Source: Camelimonas lactis (lineage in GTDB: Bacteria > Pseudomonadota > Alphaproteobacteria > Rhizobiales > Beijerinckiaceae). From it: DNA of 64,000 nucleotides. The stretch is from assembly GCF_004342915.1 (NCBI RefSeq), contig NZ_SLWL01000011.1, forward strand, positions 62,001 through 126,000, given 5' to 3'. Under the pieces are notes generated by a model. The model had not been told where the DNA came from and ran no database searches. It worked only from the letters and a program-made list of their open reading frames with translations. The translations under genes and the position numbers were made by a program. Below are positions 1 through 8,387 of the stretch, piece by piece; position 1 is the stretch's first letter; each line of letters opens with the position of its first letter.

Positions 1-271
1 CCGCGTTCACGACCCCGGAGGCGATGCCCGCCGCCAGGGCGGCGTTGAGGGTCGCCAGATCGCCGTCCTGGCGCAGGAGCGCCGCAAGCCGGCCGCGTTC
101 GGCGGCCTCGCCCTGACCTGCCTGAGCCAGTTGCCGCAAGGCCAGATCAATGGCGTTGGCGGCGACGCGGACGTGGAAAACCTTGTCGGCCGGGGCCACC
201 GGCATCAGTTCGTTGCGCAGCCAGGCGGCGACGGCGGTCAGCAGTTCCTGGGGTGTGGGTTCGTCCTGCAT
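1..271 (-). CDS. DUF6285-like small protein, 3' end cut off by window edge
   Basis: Read on the minus strand from an ATG at 271, 90 codons stay open to the window edge, so the C-terminus is missing. The protein begins MQDEPTPQELLTAVAAWL and contains FHVRVAANAIDLALRQL, a small helical, soluble protein. I match this by eye to DUF6285, a family of roughly 100-115 residues usually encoded beside an APH-type phosphotransferase and acyl-CoA dehydrogenases. Here the phosphotransferase gene ends 16 bp upstream, so the two are almost certainly co-transcribed. In Pseudomonas putida levulinate catabolism a small protein (LvaB) is needed by the kinase-like LvaA; this pair looks analogous, but that link is inference. 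Confidence 0.7.
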   Translation of the reverse strand, partial: MQDEPTPQELLTAVAAWLRNELMPVAPADKVFHVRVAANAIDLALRQLAQAGQGEAAERGRLAALLRQDGDLATLNAALAAGIASGVVNA

Positions 272-287
272 GGCGTCTCCAGAAGCG

Positions 288-1325
288 TCAGGCCCGCGGG
301 GCGATCAGGTTGAGAAGATCGATCTCGGTTTCAGAGGCGCGACGGGCGATCATGGCCCGTTCGACGCCGGCGTCGAGACCGGAGCGGAAGGTGTCGATCA
401 TGCCGGTGCAGGCGATGCCCCAGCGCAGGGAGCCAAGCGCCTCCCAGAACCGCACCTGCTGCGGGTCGACCTTGCGGCCGCCAGCTTTTTCATAGCCGGC
501 GAACAGTTGCTCGCGGCTGCCGAAGCCGCCGGCCGGCTGGTCCAGCGCGCCAAAGCGCCAGGAATTGACGCAGATCCACGCCAGATCCTCCATCGGATCG
601 CCGAGGTGGGCGATTTCCCAGTCGAGCACGGCGCGGACGCCGTCGGGGCCGATGATCAGGTTGCCATTACGGAAATCGCCATGCACCAGCACCGGCTGCG
701 CCGGATCGGGCGGGCAGCGCTCCGCCAGCCAGCGAAACGCCAGCTCGAACACCGGTTTGTGCAGGTTCATGCCGCGCCAGCGCCGCAGCAGGTCATCCAG
801 TTGCTGGCGCGCCGGCGACAGCCGCAGCGGCGGCAGGGCCGCGACGTCGACCTTTGCGATGCGGGCGAGAATGCCGCCGCACTGCTCCGCCAGAAAGGTG
901 CGGGCGTGAGCGAATTCCGCGTCGCGCAGGATCTTGCGGGCAATGGTTTCGCCCTCGACCCGGCGGGTGATGAAGCCGCGCCCGACGCCGTCCTCCGGCG
1001 TCAGCACGCGCATAACCTCCGGCACGGGCACGCCACGGGCGCCGGCGGCGCGGATCACCGCCGCCTCGGTTTCCAGGCCAGCGGCGCCATCGGCCTGGCG
1101 CCAGCCGCCGGGGGCGCGGCGCAGGATCAGCCCGACATCCACGGCGGAGCCGACGGCGCGGAACGCCCAGGTCTCCTGGCTGGCGCCGCCAGAAAGCCGC
1201 ATCATGTCGACAACGGCCGTGGCTCCTGGCGCCAGTTGGCCAGCGATGCGGGAAAGCTCCTGGGTGAGCAACGCCTGATCGTCGAGAGTCGTGCGCGCGG
1301 CGATTGCGTCCGTTGCTGGCTTCAT
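288..1325 (-). CDS. APH-family phosphotransferase (ACAD10/11 N-terminal-like, LvaA-like)
   Basis: A 345-residue cytosolic protein with the aminoglycoside-phosphotransferase/choline-kinase fold. The catalytic loop VHGDFRNGN lies at about residues 214-222 and the metal-binding DWE at 235-237, followed by LGDPMEDLAW, typical of the subgroup related to mammalian ACAD10/11 N-terminal domains. Members next to acyl-CoA genes probably phosphorylate hydroxyacyl-CoA intermediates rather than antibiotics. The start at 1325 is chosen because its ATG overlaps the TGA of the preceding crotonase gene (ATGA), implying translational coupling; a longer open frame upstream would run deep into that gene. The DUF6285 gene follows 16 bp downstream. 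The substrate cannot be told from sequence. Confidence 0.85.
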   Translation of the reverse strand: MKPATDAIAARTTLDDQALLTQELSRIAGQLAPGATAVVDMMRLSGGASQETWAFRAVGSAVDVGLILRRAPGGWRQADGAAGLETEAAVIRAAGARGVPVPEVMRVLTPEDGVGRGFITRRVEGETIARKILRDAEFAHARTFLAEQCGGILARIAKVDVAALPPLRLSPARQQLDDLLRRWRGMNLHKPVFELAFRWLAERCPPDPAQPVLVHGDFRNGNLIIGPDGVRAVLDWEIAHLGDPMEDLAWICVNSWRFGALDQPAGGFGSREQLFAGYEKAGGRKVDPQQVRFWEALGSLRWGIACTGMIDTFRSGLDAGVERAMIARRASETEIDLLNLIAPRA

Positions 1326-2194
1326 GGCTCCCCCTGCTCCCACCATGGGTACTGCGACGGCATGTCCCGCGAAACCTTGCCCGGGAAGGCCGGCTTGCGC
1401 TTGTCCAGAAACGCCTGCACGCCCTCGCGCACATCGGCGTGGGCGCCGCGCTCCATGGACATGGGGCCATCGATGGAAAGCAGATGGAACGGGTCTGGCT
1501 GGGCGGCGTAGCGCCACAGCAACTGGCGGGTCAGCGCCACGGAAACCGGCGAGGATTCCGCCGTCATTTCAATGGCGATGGCCTTGGCCCGGGCCAGCAG
1601 ATCCTCCGGCGCCGTCACCTCCGCGACCAGGCCGCCGCGCAGCGCTTCTTCCGCGCCGAAGGTGGCGCCGGTGATCGACCAGCGCAACGCCTGGGGCAGG
1701 CCAACGATCTGCGGCAGGAACCAGGCGCTGCCCGCCTCCGGCACCAGGCCGCGCCGGGCGAAAATGAAACCGATTTTGGCGTTGGACGAACAGATGCGCA
1801 CGTCCATCGGCAGGGTCATGGTGGCGCCGACGCCAACGCAGCCGCCGTTGATCGCCGCGATCGACGGCTTGCGGCAGTTGAAGATGGCGTGCACGAAACT
1901 GACGCCGGACGCGCGGCCGCCATTGGCGAGACGCTGGCCGAAATTGCCGGCCCCGTGCGGATCGGTCGTGTCAAAGCTTTTGGCTCCGGCCGATACGTCG
2001 GCCCCGGCGCAGAAGGCGCGGCCGGCGCCGGTCATCACCACGGCGCGCACGCTGTCGTCGGCGTCGGCGCGCTGGAAGGCGTCGGCGATCTCCATCCCCA
2101 TCACGCCGGTAAAAGCATTCAGCTTGTCCGGCCGGTTGAGGGTGATGACCATCACCGGCCCGTCCTGCTCACAAAGGATCTGCTGATAGTCCAT
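1322..2194 (-). CDS. Enoyl-CoA hydratase/isomerase family protein
   Basis: A 290-residue crotonase-fold protein. The N-terminal strand VMVITLNRPDKLNAF is the family signature; the first oxyanion-hole segment is GRAFCAGADVSAG and the second is around INGGCVGVGATM. The active-site region reads FARRGLVPEAGSAWFLP, with a single acidic residue in the PEAG position, so hydratase, isomerase and other crotonase activities all remain possible. The C-terminus has the usual EGVQAFLDKRKPAFPG. The ATG at 2194 fits the family N-terminus. It lies 73 bp after the acyl-CoA synthetase gene and overlaps the phosphotransferase gene by 4 bp, inside one minus-strand operon. Confidence 0.9.
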   Translation of the reverse strand: MDYQQILCEQDGPVMVITLNRPDKLNAFTGVMGMEIADAFQRADADDSVRAVVMTGAGRAFCAGADVSAGAKSFDTTDPHGAGNFGQRLANGGRASGVSFVHAIFNCRKPSIAAINGGCVGVGATMTLPMDVRICSSNAKIGFIFARRGLVPEAGSAWFLPQIVGLPQALRWSITGATFGAEEALRGGLVAEVTAPEDLLARAKAIAIEMTAESSPVSVALTRQLLWRYAAQPDPFHLLSIDGPMSMERGAHADVREGVQAFLDKRKPAFPGKVSRDMPSQYPWWEQGEP

Positions 2195-2267
2195 GGCGCC
2201 CTTCCCTGCTGGCGCGTCTTGTTTGCGCCGTTCTGCTGTTCTTGCCGGGTTTTCCCGGTTTTCTGCT

Positions 2268-3866
2268 TCAGATGCTGCGCCCGACGCCGGACCAGAACGG
2301 CTCGCGCAGCTTGCGCTTGAAGATCTTGCCGGTGTCCTCGCGCGGCAGCGCATCGGAAAACTCGATATGGCGCGGGATCTTGTAACTGGCGAGGCGCTGG
2401 CCGAGGTCGGCGCGCACCATCTCCGCGTCGAGATCGGCGCCCGGCTTTGGCTGGATGAAGGCGCAGACCTGTTCGCCATATTCGGCGTCGGGAATGCCGA
2501 ATACAGCGCAGTCGGCGACGCCAGGGACGCGCATCAGCTCCGCCTCGATCTCGGCTGGATAAATGTTCGTGCCGCCGAAGATGATCATGTCGCTGGCGCG
2601 CCCCGACAGGTACAGGAAACCGTCGGCGTCGAAATAGCCGACGTCGCCGGTGGCGACGAGGCCGCCGCGATCGGCCTTGCGCCGTTTGGCGTCGTCGCCG
2701 TGATAGGTGAAATCCGGATAGGTCGGTCGCAGGCAGACCACCTCGCCGGCTTCGCCCTGCGGCAGCAGATTGCCGTTCTCATCCATGATGACGACCGTGG
2801 TGCCAGGCACGGCGCGGCCGACGGTTCCTGGATGATCCAGCCATTCCTGGCCAGTGCAATAGGTCACGGCGCCGACTTCGGTGGAGCCGTAGTGCTCGGA
2901 GATCACCGGCCCCCACCAGTCGAGCATGGCGCGCTTGACGTGCGGCGGACAGGGCGCGCCCACGTGCATGACATGGACGACGGAGGACAGATCGTAACGG
3001 TTGCGCACGTCTTCCGGCAACGCCAGCATGCGCACGAACATGGTCGGCACGGCCAGCACGTGACTGATGCGGTGACGTTCGATCAGGGCCAGCATGCGCT
3101 CCGGGTCGAAGCGCGGCTCGACGACAAGATTGCCGCCCATGTTGAAGAAGGCGAACATCCAGCCGTTGGGGCTGGAGTGATAGGCCGGCCCCGGAATCAG
3201 CAGGGTCGCCTCGTGCAGCGGCCTGTCCCAATGGGTCAGCCCGCCGATGATGCGCAGCACCTCAAGGCCGGATTCCACCTGCTCCGGCGTCGGCGGACTG
3301 CGGCGCACACCCTTGGGATTTCCGGTGGTGCCGGAGGTGTAGATCATTGATCCGGGCGCGGTTTCGAACGGCTCCTCCAGCGGCGCGTGGCTCGCCTGCC
3401 AGGCGTCCCAGTCCGTAGCGCCGGCGGGAACGACGGCGGCTTCGGCGCTGACCCGGTAGGGCGCGCGGAGATTCTCTGGCGTTGCAGCGACCAGCACATG
3501 CACCCCGGCGGGAATCACATCGCGCACGGCGCCGTAGAGATCGGCGTGGATCACCAGCACTTTCGCGCCGGAATCCTGCAGCACATAGCGGGCTTCCTCC
3601 GGCGTGTTATGCCAGTTGACCGGCGTGACATGGGCGCCGACGAGGCCGGCGCCCACCGTCGCCTCCATGAAGCCGAAGCTGTTGCGCATATAGACGGCGA
3701 CCACGTCGCCGCGCCCGACGCCAAGCTCGCGAAAGCCCCGCGCGGCGCGGCGGGCGGCGAGATGGATCTGCGCCTTGCTGCGAACCTCATCGCCAATCCG
3801 CACCGAACTGTCCGGCGCGGTGTCGGCGAGGCCGGCGGTATCAATGGCTGCCTGTTGCGTGCTCAT
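2268..3866 (-). CDS. AMP-dependent acyl-CoA synthetase
   Basis: A 532-residue ANL-superfamily enzyme that activates a carboxylic acid to its acyl-CoA through an acyl-AMP. Visible motifs are the phosphate-binding loop IYTSGTTGNPKGV (about 175-187), the adenine-side motif SEHYGSTEVG, the hinge TGDVGYFDADGFLYLSGR, and the C-terminal NIYPAEIE plus PREDTGKIFKRKLR with the catalytic lysine. The ATG at 3866 was chosen because a GGGGAG sequence lies just upstream; a start at 3932 would only add an untypical Arg/Gly-rich leader. It sits between two crotonase genes, so it probably feeds the same degradative route. The acid is unknown; the sequence resembles medium/long-chain or aromatic-acid ligases without deciding between them. 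Confidence 0.93.
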   Translation of the reverse strand: MSTQQAAIDTAGLADTAPDSSVRIGDEVRSKAQIHLAARRAARGFRELGVGRGDVVAVYMRNSFGFMEATVGAGLVGAHVTPVNWHNTPEEARYVLQDSGAKVLVIHADLYGAVRDVIPAGVHVLVAATPENLRAPYRVSAEAAVVPAGATDWDAWQASHAPLEEPFETAPGSMIYTSGTTGNPKGVRRSPPTPEQVESGLEVLRIIGGLTHWDRPLHEATLLIPGPAYHSSPNGWMFAFFNMGGNLVVEPRFDPERMLALIERHRISHVLAVPTMFVRMLALPEDVRNRYDLSSVVHVMHVGAPCPPHVKRAMLDWWGPVISEHYGSTEVGAVTYCTGQEWLDHPGTVGRAVPGTTVVIMDENGNLLPQGEAGEVVCLRPTYPDFTYHGDDAKRRKADRGGLVATGDVGYFDADGFLYLSGRASDMIIFGGTNIYPAEIEAELMRVPGVADCAVFGIPDAEYGEQVCAFIQPKPGADLDAEMVRADLGQRLASYKIPRHIEFSDALPREDTGKIFKRKLREPFWSGVGRSI

Positions 3867-3977
3867 GGGTGACTCCCCGATGTTTCCGCCTGGAAGCGCG
3901 CCGGAACGTGAGGTTCTCCCGCGCGGCAACATGTGAACGAACGCGGGCGCGAAGATCGCGGCCGCTTGCGCCGGCGC

Positions 3978-4793
3978 TCAGCGCCCGGTGAACACGGGCT
4001 CGCGCTTCTCCAGGAAGCTGCGCACGCCCTCCCGGTGATCTTCCGTGGCGAACAGGCGGTAGATGACATCAATGGCCCAGCCGCCCACATCAACCGGATC
4101 GCCGCCATGGGCGCGGCGCAGGCCTTCCTTCATGTAACGCAGGGCCAGCGGCGGGTTGGCGGCGATGCGCGCGGCCAGCGCCATGGCGCGCGGCATCAAC
4201 TCGCCGTGTGGGGCGACCTCGCTGACGAGACGGATGCGCGCCGCCTCCTCCGCCGTGATCACGTCGCCGGTGTACAGCAGACGCGCCGCCATCTCCGGGC
4301 CGACGATGGCCGGCAGACGCAGCAGGCCGCCCACATCGCAGATCAGCCCGCGACGGATGAACAGCTCGGCGAATTTCGCTTTCTCCGAAGCGATGCGGAT
4401 GTCGGCGTAGAGCGCCAGCTCCATGCCCCAGCCGACAGCGGCCCCGTTGACCGCGGCGATCACCGGCACGCTGCACTCCAGCGCCGCCATGGCGGCGGGC
4501 GTCGGCGGCCGGCGGGCCTGCACGCTGAGCGCCGGGGCGGCCGGCTTCTCGCCGGTCATCATTTCCTTGACGTCCTCGCCGGAGCAGAACGCCGGGTCGG
4601 CGCCGGTGACCACGACGCAGCGCACGTCATCGTCGGCGGAGGCCGCCAGGAAGGCGGCGCGCACCTCGTCGTAGGCGCGGCGGTTCAGGGCGTTGTGGCG
4701 CTCCGGCCGGTTGATGGTGATGACCGCGACATGATCTTTCACCTCATAAAGCAGATGCAGGAACGCATCGGGCGCGATGGGCGCGCTGGTCAT
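3978..4793 (-). CDS. Enoyl-CoA hydratase/isomerase family protein
   Basis: A 271-residue crotonase-fold enzyme, second in the minus-strand operon after the binding protein. It shows VAVITINRPERHNALN, the oxyanion-hole segment DPAFCSGEDVKEM and INRP/NGAAVGWGMELAL. The active-site stretch reads FIRRGLICDVGGLLRLP, with Asp where the neighbouring paralogue has Glu, which points to a different reaction (isomerase, hydratase or ring-cleaving) from that paralogue. The C-terminus REGVRSFLEKREPVFTGR is typical. The ATG at 4793 is used since upstream codons read into an intergenic GC-rich leader. It lies 111 bp from the acyl-CoA synthetase gene. Confidence 0.9.
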   Translation of the reverse strand: MTSAPIAPDAFLHLLYEVKDHVAVITINRPERHNALNRRAYDEVRAAFLAASADDDVRCVVVTGADPAFCSGEDVKEMMTGEKPAAPALSVQARRPPTPAAMAALECSVPVIAAVNGAAVGWGMELALYADIRIASEKAKFAELFIRRGLICDVGGLLRLPAIVGPEMAARLLYTGDVITAEEAARIRLVSEVAPHGELMPRAMALAARIAANPPLALRYMKEGLRRAHGGDPVDVGGWAIDVIYRLFATEDHREGVRSFLEKREPVFTGR

Positions 4794-4922
4794 GGCGTTT
4801 CTTCCCGGACTGTTATGTTTCTGGTTGTTTTCAGGACACAGACCGGCCAGCCGGCCGGCGCGCCCTGTGCGCAATCATGGGTCGGGCCTGGCGAAACGGG
4901 GCCCGCTTCGTCAGGACCTGGC

Positions 4923-6200
4923 TCAATCATACATTTTCACGTCGTGCTTCTGCACGGGACCGATGGGGTCGAAGCCCTCGCCATTGAAGCGCATGAGCTG
5001 CATCTGGGTAATAGGAAAGTAATTGGTGGGGCTGGTGTTGACGAGCACGCCATCCAGCAGCAGGCCGAGCCTGACGTCTTTCAGGCTGGTCGCCTGTTTC
5101 ATGATGTTCTCACGGGAGAGGTCGTCGCCGGCCATCTCCAGCACCTTGTGCACCAGCTTGATGCACATGTAGCCGTAAGCGTTCTGGTTGTTGGTCGGGT
5201 CGCCCTCCGGGTACCACTGCTTCATGAAGGCCAGATATTCCTGCACGCCCGGATCATCCCGGTAGCGCGGATCGCTCGCCTCCTTCAGCGAGGTGGCGGT
5301 GATGACGCCTTTGGCGTTTTCAATGCCGGCGGGTTTGAACACCATGGGGATCGAGGCGCCGGTGGTGTTGACGATCTGCAACTCCGGCTTCCAGCCCAGT
5401 TCCGCCGCCTTGCGGATGGCCTGGGCGGCGAAGCGGGGAGTCGAAAAATTGACGAAGATACTGGCGCCCGAAGCCTTCAGCTTCGACATCTGTGAATCGA
5501 TGGTCGGCTCGGAATTGTCATAGGTGGCGGTGGCGACGACGTATCTGTCGTAGTCCTTGCCCAGCGCCTTGCGAAAGCCCTCGAAGATATCGCGGCCATA
5601 GTCATCATTGGGGTAGATGACCGCCACCTTGCCATTGGGAAACTTCTCGCGGATGTAGCCGGCGTACATGGCCGCCTCGACATGATACACCGACGTCGAC
5701 AGGCCCATCGTCCACGGATAGTTGCGATAATCGCCGAATTTGGTGGCGCCGGTGGCAGCGAACAGTTGCGGGACCTTTTTGGCGTTCATGTATTTCATGA
5801 TCGCCGCATTGGGCGGCGTGCCGACGGCCTGGACGATGGCGAGCACGCCGTCCTGCTCCACCAGCTTGCGGGCCTGCTCCACCGCCTTGGGCGGGCTGTA
5901 GGCGTCGTCATAGGAAATGAACTCAACCTTGCGGCCGTTAACGCCGCCCTTCGCGTTCACCATGCGAAAATAGGCTGCCTCGGTCTTGGCGAAGGCGCTG
6001 TAAGCGGAGGCCGGACCACTGTAAGGGGCGAGGTTGCCGATGCGGATCGGCGGTTTTTCGCCAGCCCGCGCCGGGGCGCCTGGCAGCGCCCAGACAGCGC
6101 CGGCGACGAGCCCAAGGGTCAGCAGGGCGCGGCGGCGAAGCGGGGGGCGCCCGCCCCCCATGCGCTGGCCATGGGCGTGCGGCATGTTCACGTTCATCAT
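4923..6200 (-). CDS. ABC transporter substrate-binding protein, branched-chain amino acid (LivK) type
   Basis: A 425-residue periplasmic protein. The N-terminus carries RRRALLTLGLVAGAVWALPG followed by APARAGE, an exported leader with an Arg pair that could be Sec or Tat. The mature part starts PPIRIGNLAPYSGPAS, the hallmark of type I peripheral binding proteins, and later shows IYPNDDYGRDIFEG. GGAGG lies 2 nt before the ATG at 6200 and 5 nt before a second ATG at 6197, so the second may be the true start. It heads the acyl-CoA operon, which suggests that it captures the acid the cluster degrades, rather than an amino acid. No permease or ATPase gene is adjacent within the window. Confidence 0.92.
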   Translation of the reverse strand: MMNVNMPHAHGQRMGGGRPPLRRRALLTLGLVAGAVWALPGAPARAGEKPPIRIGNLAPYSGPASAYSAFAKTEAAYFRMVNAKGGVNGRKVEFISYDDAYSPPKAVEQARKLVEQDGVLAIVQAVGTPPNAAIMKYMNAKKVPQLFAATGATKFGDYRNYPWTMGLSTSVYHVEAAMYAGYIREKFPNGKVAVIYPNDDYGRDIFEGFRKALGKDYDRYVVATATYDNSEPTIDSQMSKLKASGASIFVNFSTPRFAAQAIRKAAELGWKPELQIVNTTGASIPMVFKPAGIENAKGVITATSLKEASDPRYRDDPGVQEYLAFMKQWYPEGDPTNNQNAYGYMCIKLVHKVLEMAGDDLSRENIMKQATSLKDVRLGLLLDGVLVNTSPTNYFPITQMQLMRFNGEGFDPIGPVQKHDVKMYD

Positions 6201-6269
6201 GTCCTCCCGGCGGCGCGGCGCGGGTTGCTCCCCGGACGGCGCGCAACCCGGCTGTCTCCACATGGTCGC

Positions 6270-6330
6270 ATGGAGGCCGGTGATTGTTTTTTTGAAACGT
6301 GATATAAATTTTTGCCGCCGTCAATTGGCG
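6270..6330. promoter_or_regulatory. AT-rich divergent control region between tetR-type gene and binding-protein operon
   Basis: Positions 6281-6314 hold a sharply AT-rich tract (runs of T, then GAAACGTGATATAAATTTTTG) in otherwise 65-70% GC DNA. It lies between the divergent SBP operon (start 6200) and the TetR gene (start 6495), the expected place for the operator. I could not find a clean inverted repeat, so no operator is assigned. Confidence 0.45.
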
Positions 6331-6494
6331 CATCACACATGACGGATTCCGGCGCGACATTTGCGGAAACCGGGCGGGCGCGTCATCAGGCCCGAACGCG
6401 AAGGCGCATCGCCGCAGGCGGCCGGATGGGGTTGACCAGCCCCTGGCAACCCAGCTTCATCGGGCGTCGAAGCAAAACCACGAGAGACACACGC

Positions 6495-7196
6495 ATGGGG
6501 CAGCCAGCGCCGGCCGCACAGGGACGCCGCGAGGAAGCGAAGGCCGAGCGCCGTCGCCGCATCATCCACGCCGCGCGCGAGCTTATCCGCGAGACCGGCG
6601 ACGCCGGACTGTCGATGCGGGCGCTGGCGGCGCGCGCCGGCGTCAGCCTCGCCACGCCCTACAACCTGTTTGGCTCGAAGGGCGCCATCCTGCTGGCGGT
6701 GCTGGAGGACATCAAGGGGTTCGGCCGTCGCTTCGCCGGTTACGAAGCATGTTCACCGCCCGATCGCGTGCTGAAAGCCGCCGCGCTCGCCGTGAGCTAT
6801 TACGAACAGGACCCGGATTTCTACCGGGCCCTGTGGGGCAGCATGCTCAGAACCACAGGCGCCGAAGCGCGCAGCATGATTTTCAACCCGAAGCGCGAGG
6901 CCTTCTGGATTGGCCTGCTGGACGCCGCCGCCAGCGACGGCTGGCTGCTGCCGGAGATCGACACCGCCGCGCTGATGCGCAATCTCGACTTCACCTTCCG
7001 GTCGATCATGCTGCACTGGATCAATGGTGAAATCGGCCTCGACAGCCTGCAACCCGCCGTCGGCTATGGTTATGCCCTGGCCCTGCGCGGGGCGGCGACG
7101 GAAAAAGGCCAGCAACTGATGCTGGAGCGGGCGCTGGCTTTCCAGGCGGAGCTGGCCGCGTCGCCGGCGGCCAGCGACAGGGGCCGCCCGGACTGA
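6495..7196 (+). CDS. TetR/AcrR family transcriptional regulator
   Basis: A 233-residue regulator. The N-terminal helix-turn-helix is clear: RRRRIIHAARELIRETGDAG, then MRALAARAGVSLATPYNLFG at about residues 40-60. The remaining all-helical region is the ligand-binding and dimerisation domain. An in-frame upstream ATG at 6312 would add 61 low-complexity residues, so I prefer the ATG at 6495. It is divergent from the SBP/acyl-CoA operon and convergent with the next crotonase gene, so it probably represses this cluster in response to an acyl-CoA or the free acid. That is inference from position. Confidence 0.9.
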   Translation: MGQPAPAAQGRREEAKAERRRRIIHAARELIRETGDAGLSMRALAARAGVSLATPYNLFGSKGAILLAVLEDIKGFGRRFAGYEACSPPDRVLKAAALAVSYYEQDPDFYRALWGSMLRTTGAEARSMIFNPKREAFWIGLLDAAASDGWLLPEIDTAALMRNLDFTFRSIMLHWINGEIGLDSLQPAVGYGYALALRGAATEKGQQLMLERALAFQAELAASPAASDRGRPD

Positions 7197-7221
7197 TCCG
7201 GCCCCCGCCGCCAGGCCCGCC

Positions 7222-8049
7222 TCAGCGTCCGGTGAAAGCCGGGGCGCGTTTCTCGACGAAGTGGGCGACGCCTTCCTTGAAATCCTCGCTGCTGAACGAC
7301 GCCACCATTTCGCGGTCGGCCACGTCCCAGGCTTCATCGAGGTTCTGGAACATGGCGTCGTAGACCTGGCGTTTCATCACGCCGATGGAGCGGGGCGAGG
7401 CGTTGGTGGTGAGCTCGCGGGCGACGGCGCGCACGGCGTCCAGAAACCCTTCCTGCGGCAGCAGGCGGGCAAAACCGAGCCGCTCCAGTTCCTTTGCCTC
7501 AACGGTGCGGGCCGACATCAGCAGGTCAAGCGCGTTGGTCAGGCCGACGATGCGCGGCAGCATCCATGAGACGCCGTGTTCGGCAATGAGTCCGCGGCGG
7601 GCGAAGGCGGTGGTGAACTTGGCGCCTTCCGCCACATAGCGGAAATCACAGAACGATGCGAAGCACACGCCCATGCCGGCGATGGGGCCATTGACGGCGG
7701 CGAACACCGGCTTCGGCACGCGCAGCATCCAGGAAAAGCGCCGGTTGAAATTGGCGTCAATGCCGTCGCCGCCGTTGCTGGCGCGCGCGTCATCCTCGGC
7801 GGCGCCGCCGCCCTGCTGCTCGCCGGAGCTGATGCCGCTGAGCAGGTTCATGTCCGCGCCGGCGCAGAAGCCGCGCCCGGCCCCGGTGATGACGATGGCC
7901 CGCACCGCGTCATCGGCGGCCGCCTGCTCCATGGCCTGACGCAACTCGCCTTCCATATGGCGGGTCCATGCGTTCAGCCGGTCCGGCCGGTTCAGCGTCA
8001 CCGTGGCGACGCGATCCGTCTCGTCATAGAGGATTTCGGTCCATGCCAT
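7222..8049 (-). CDS. Enoyl-CoA hydratase/isomerase family protein
   Basis: A 275-residue crotonase-fold protein, convergent with the TetR gene and transcribed separately from the main acyl-CoA operon. It has VATVTLNRPDRLNAW, the oxyanion-hole segment GRGFCAGADMNL, the second oxyanion segment NGPIAGMGVCFA, and active-site region FARRGLIAEHGVSWMLP. A Gln/Gly/Asp-rich insertion at about residues 75-95 follows the first oxyanion loop and is longer than usual. The ATG at 8049 is preceded by GGGAGAG at good spacing; a further ATG at 8070 is less well placed. Probably part of the same catabolic regulon. Confidence 0.9.
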   Translation of the reverse strand: MAWTEILYDETDRVATVTLNRPDRLNAWTRHMEGELRQAMEQAAADDAVRAIVITGAGRGFCAGADMNLLSGISSGEQQGGGAAEDDARASNGGDGIDANFNRRFSWMLRVPKPVFAAVNGPIAGMGVCFASFCDFRYVAEGAKFTTAFARRGLIAEHGVSWMLPRIVGLTNALDLLMSARTVEAKELERLGFARLLPQEGFLDAVRAVARELTTNASPRSIGVMKRQVYDAMFQNLDEAWDVADREMVASFSSEDFKEGVAHFVEKRAPAFTGR

Positions 8050-8158
8050 CCGTTTCTCTCCCAGTGTCATGCCGCGGCCTCATGGGCGGACCGCTGGCGC
8101 AGGCACTTTTATCCCCCACTGGCGCCCGCCAGCGCAACCACCGGCGCCGGAGGGCGGC

Positions 8159-8202
8159 CATGTCGCGGACGCGGCCAGGGCATGTCGCCGACGCGGCCAG
8201 AG
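8159..8202. repeat. 22-bp tandem direct repeat, two copies
   Basis: Two near-identical 22-bp units (8159-8180 and 8181-8202), each starting CATGTCG and ending in GACGCGGCCAG followed by two bases, differ at about three positions. They lie upstream of the crotonase gene at 7222-8049 and beyond the petC terminator. No function is evident; the rest of 8203-8287 shows nothing else. Confidence 0.7.
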
Positions 8203-8287
8203 GGCGACGTCCACGGCGCGTGACCGTTCAGAAGCCGCCAGGGGCAGGATGAGCCGGGCGACGGCGGCCACTGGCGGCGGCGACCGC

Positions 8288-8325
8288 AAAAAGCAAACGC
8301 CGGAAGACTTTCCGTCTTCCGGCGT
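8288..8325 (-). terminator. Rho-independent terminator of petABC
   Basis: A perfect 12-bp stem (8297-8308 with 8314-8325) around a 5-nt loop. On the minus strand it is followed by TTTGCTTTTTG. It lies 63 bp after the cytochrome c1 stop codon, so it ends the pet transcript. Confidence 0.9.
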
Positions 8326-8387
8326 CGCTGTCATCCGATGCTGACCGGACCAGGCTGTCGCCGCCTGGCCGGTTGCGCCATTTCCGG

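Noticed and set aside
8159-8202. Short tandem repeats here and at 17079, 20490, 35768, 43318 and 58474 considered as CRISPR or mobile-element ends
   Set aside because: Each has only two or three adjacent copies with no spacers, no target-site duplication and no transposase or cas gene.
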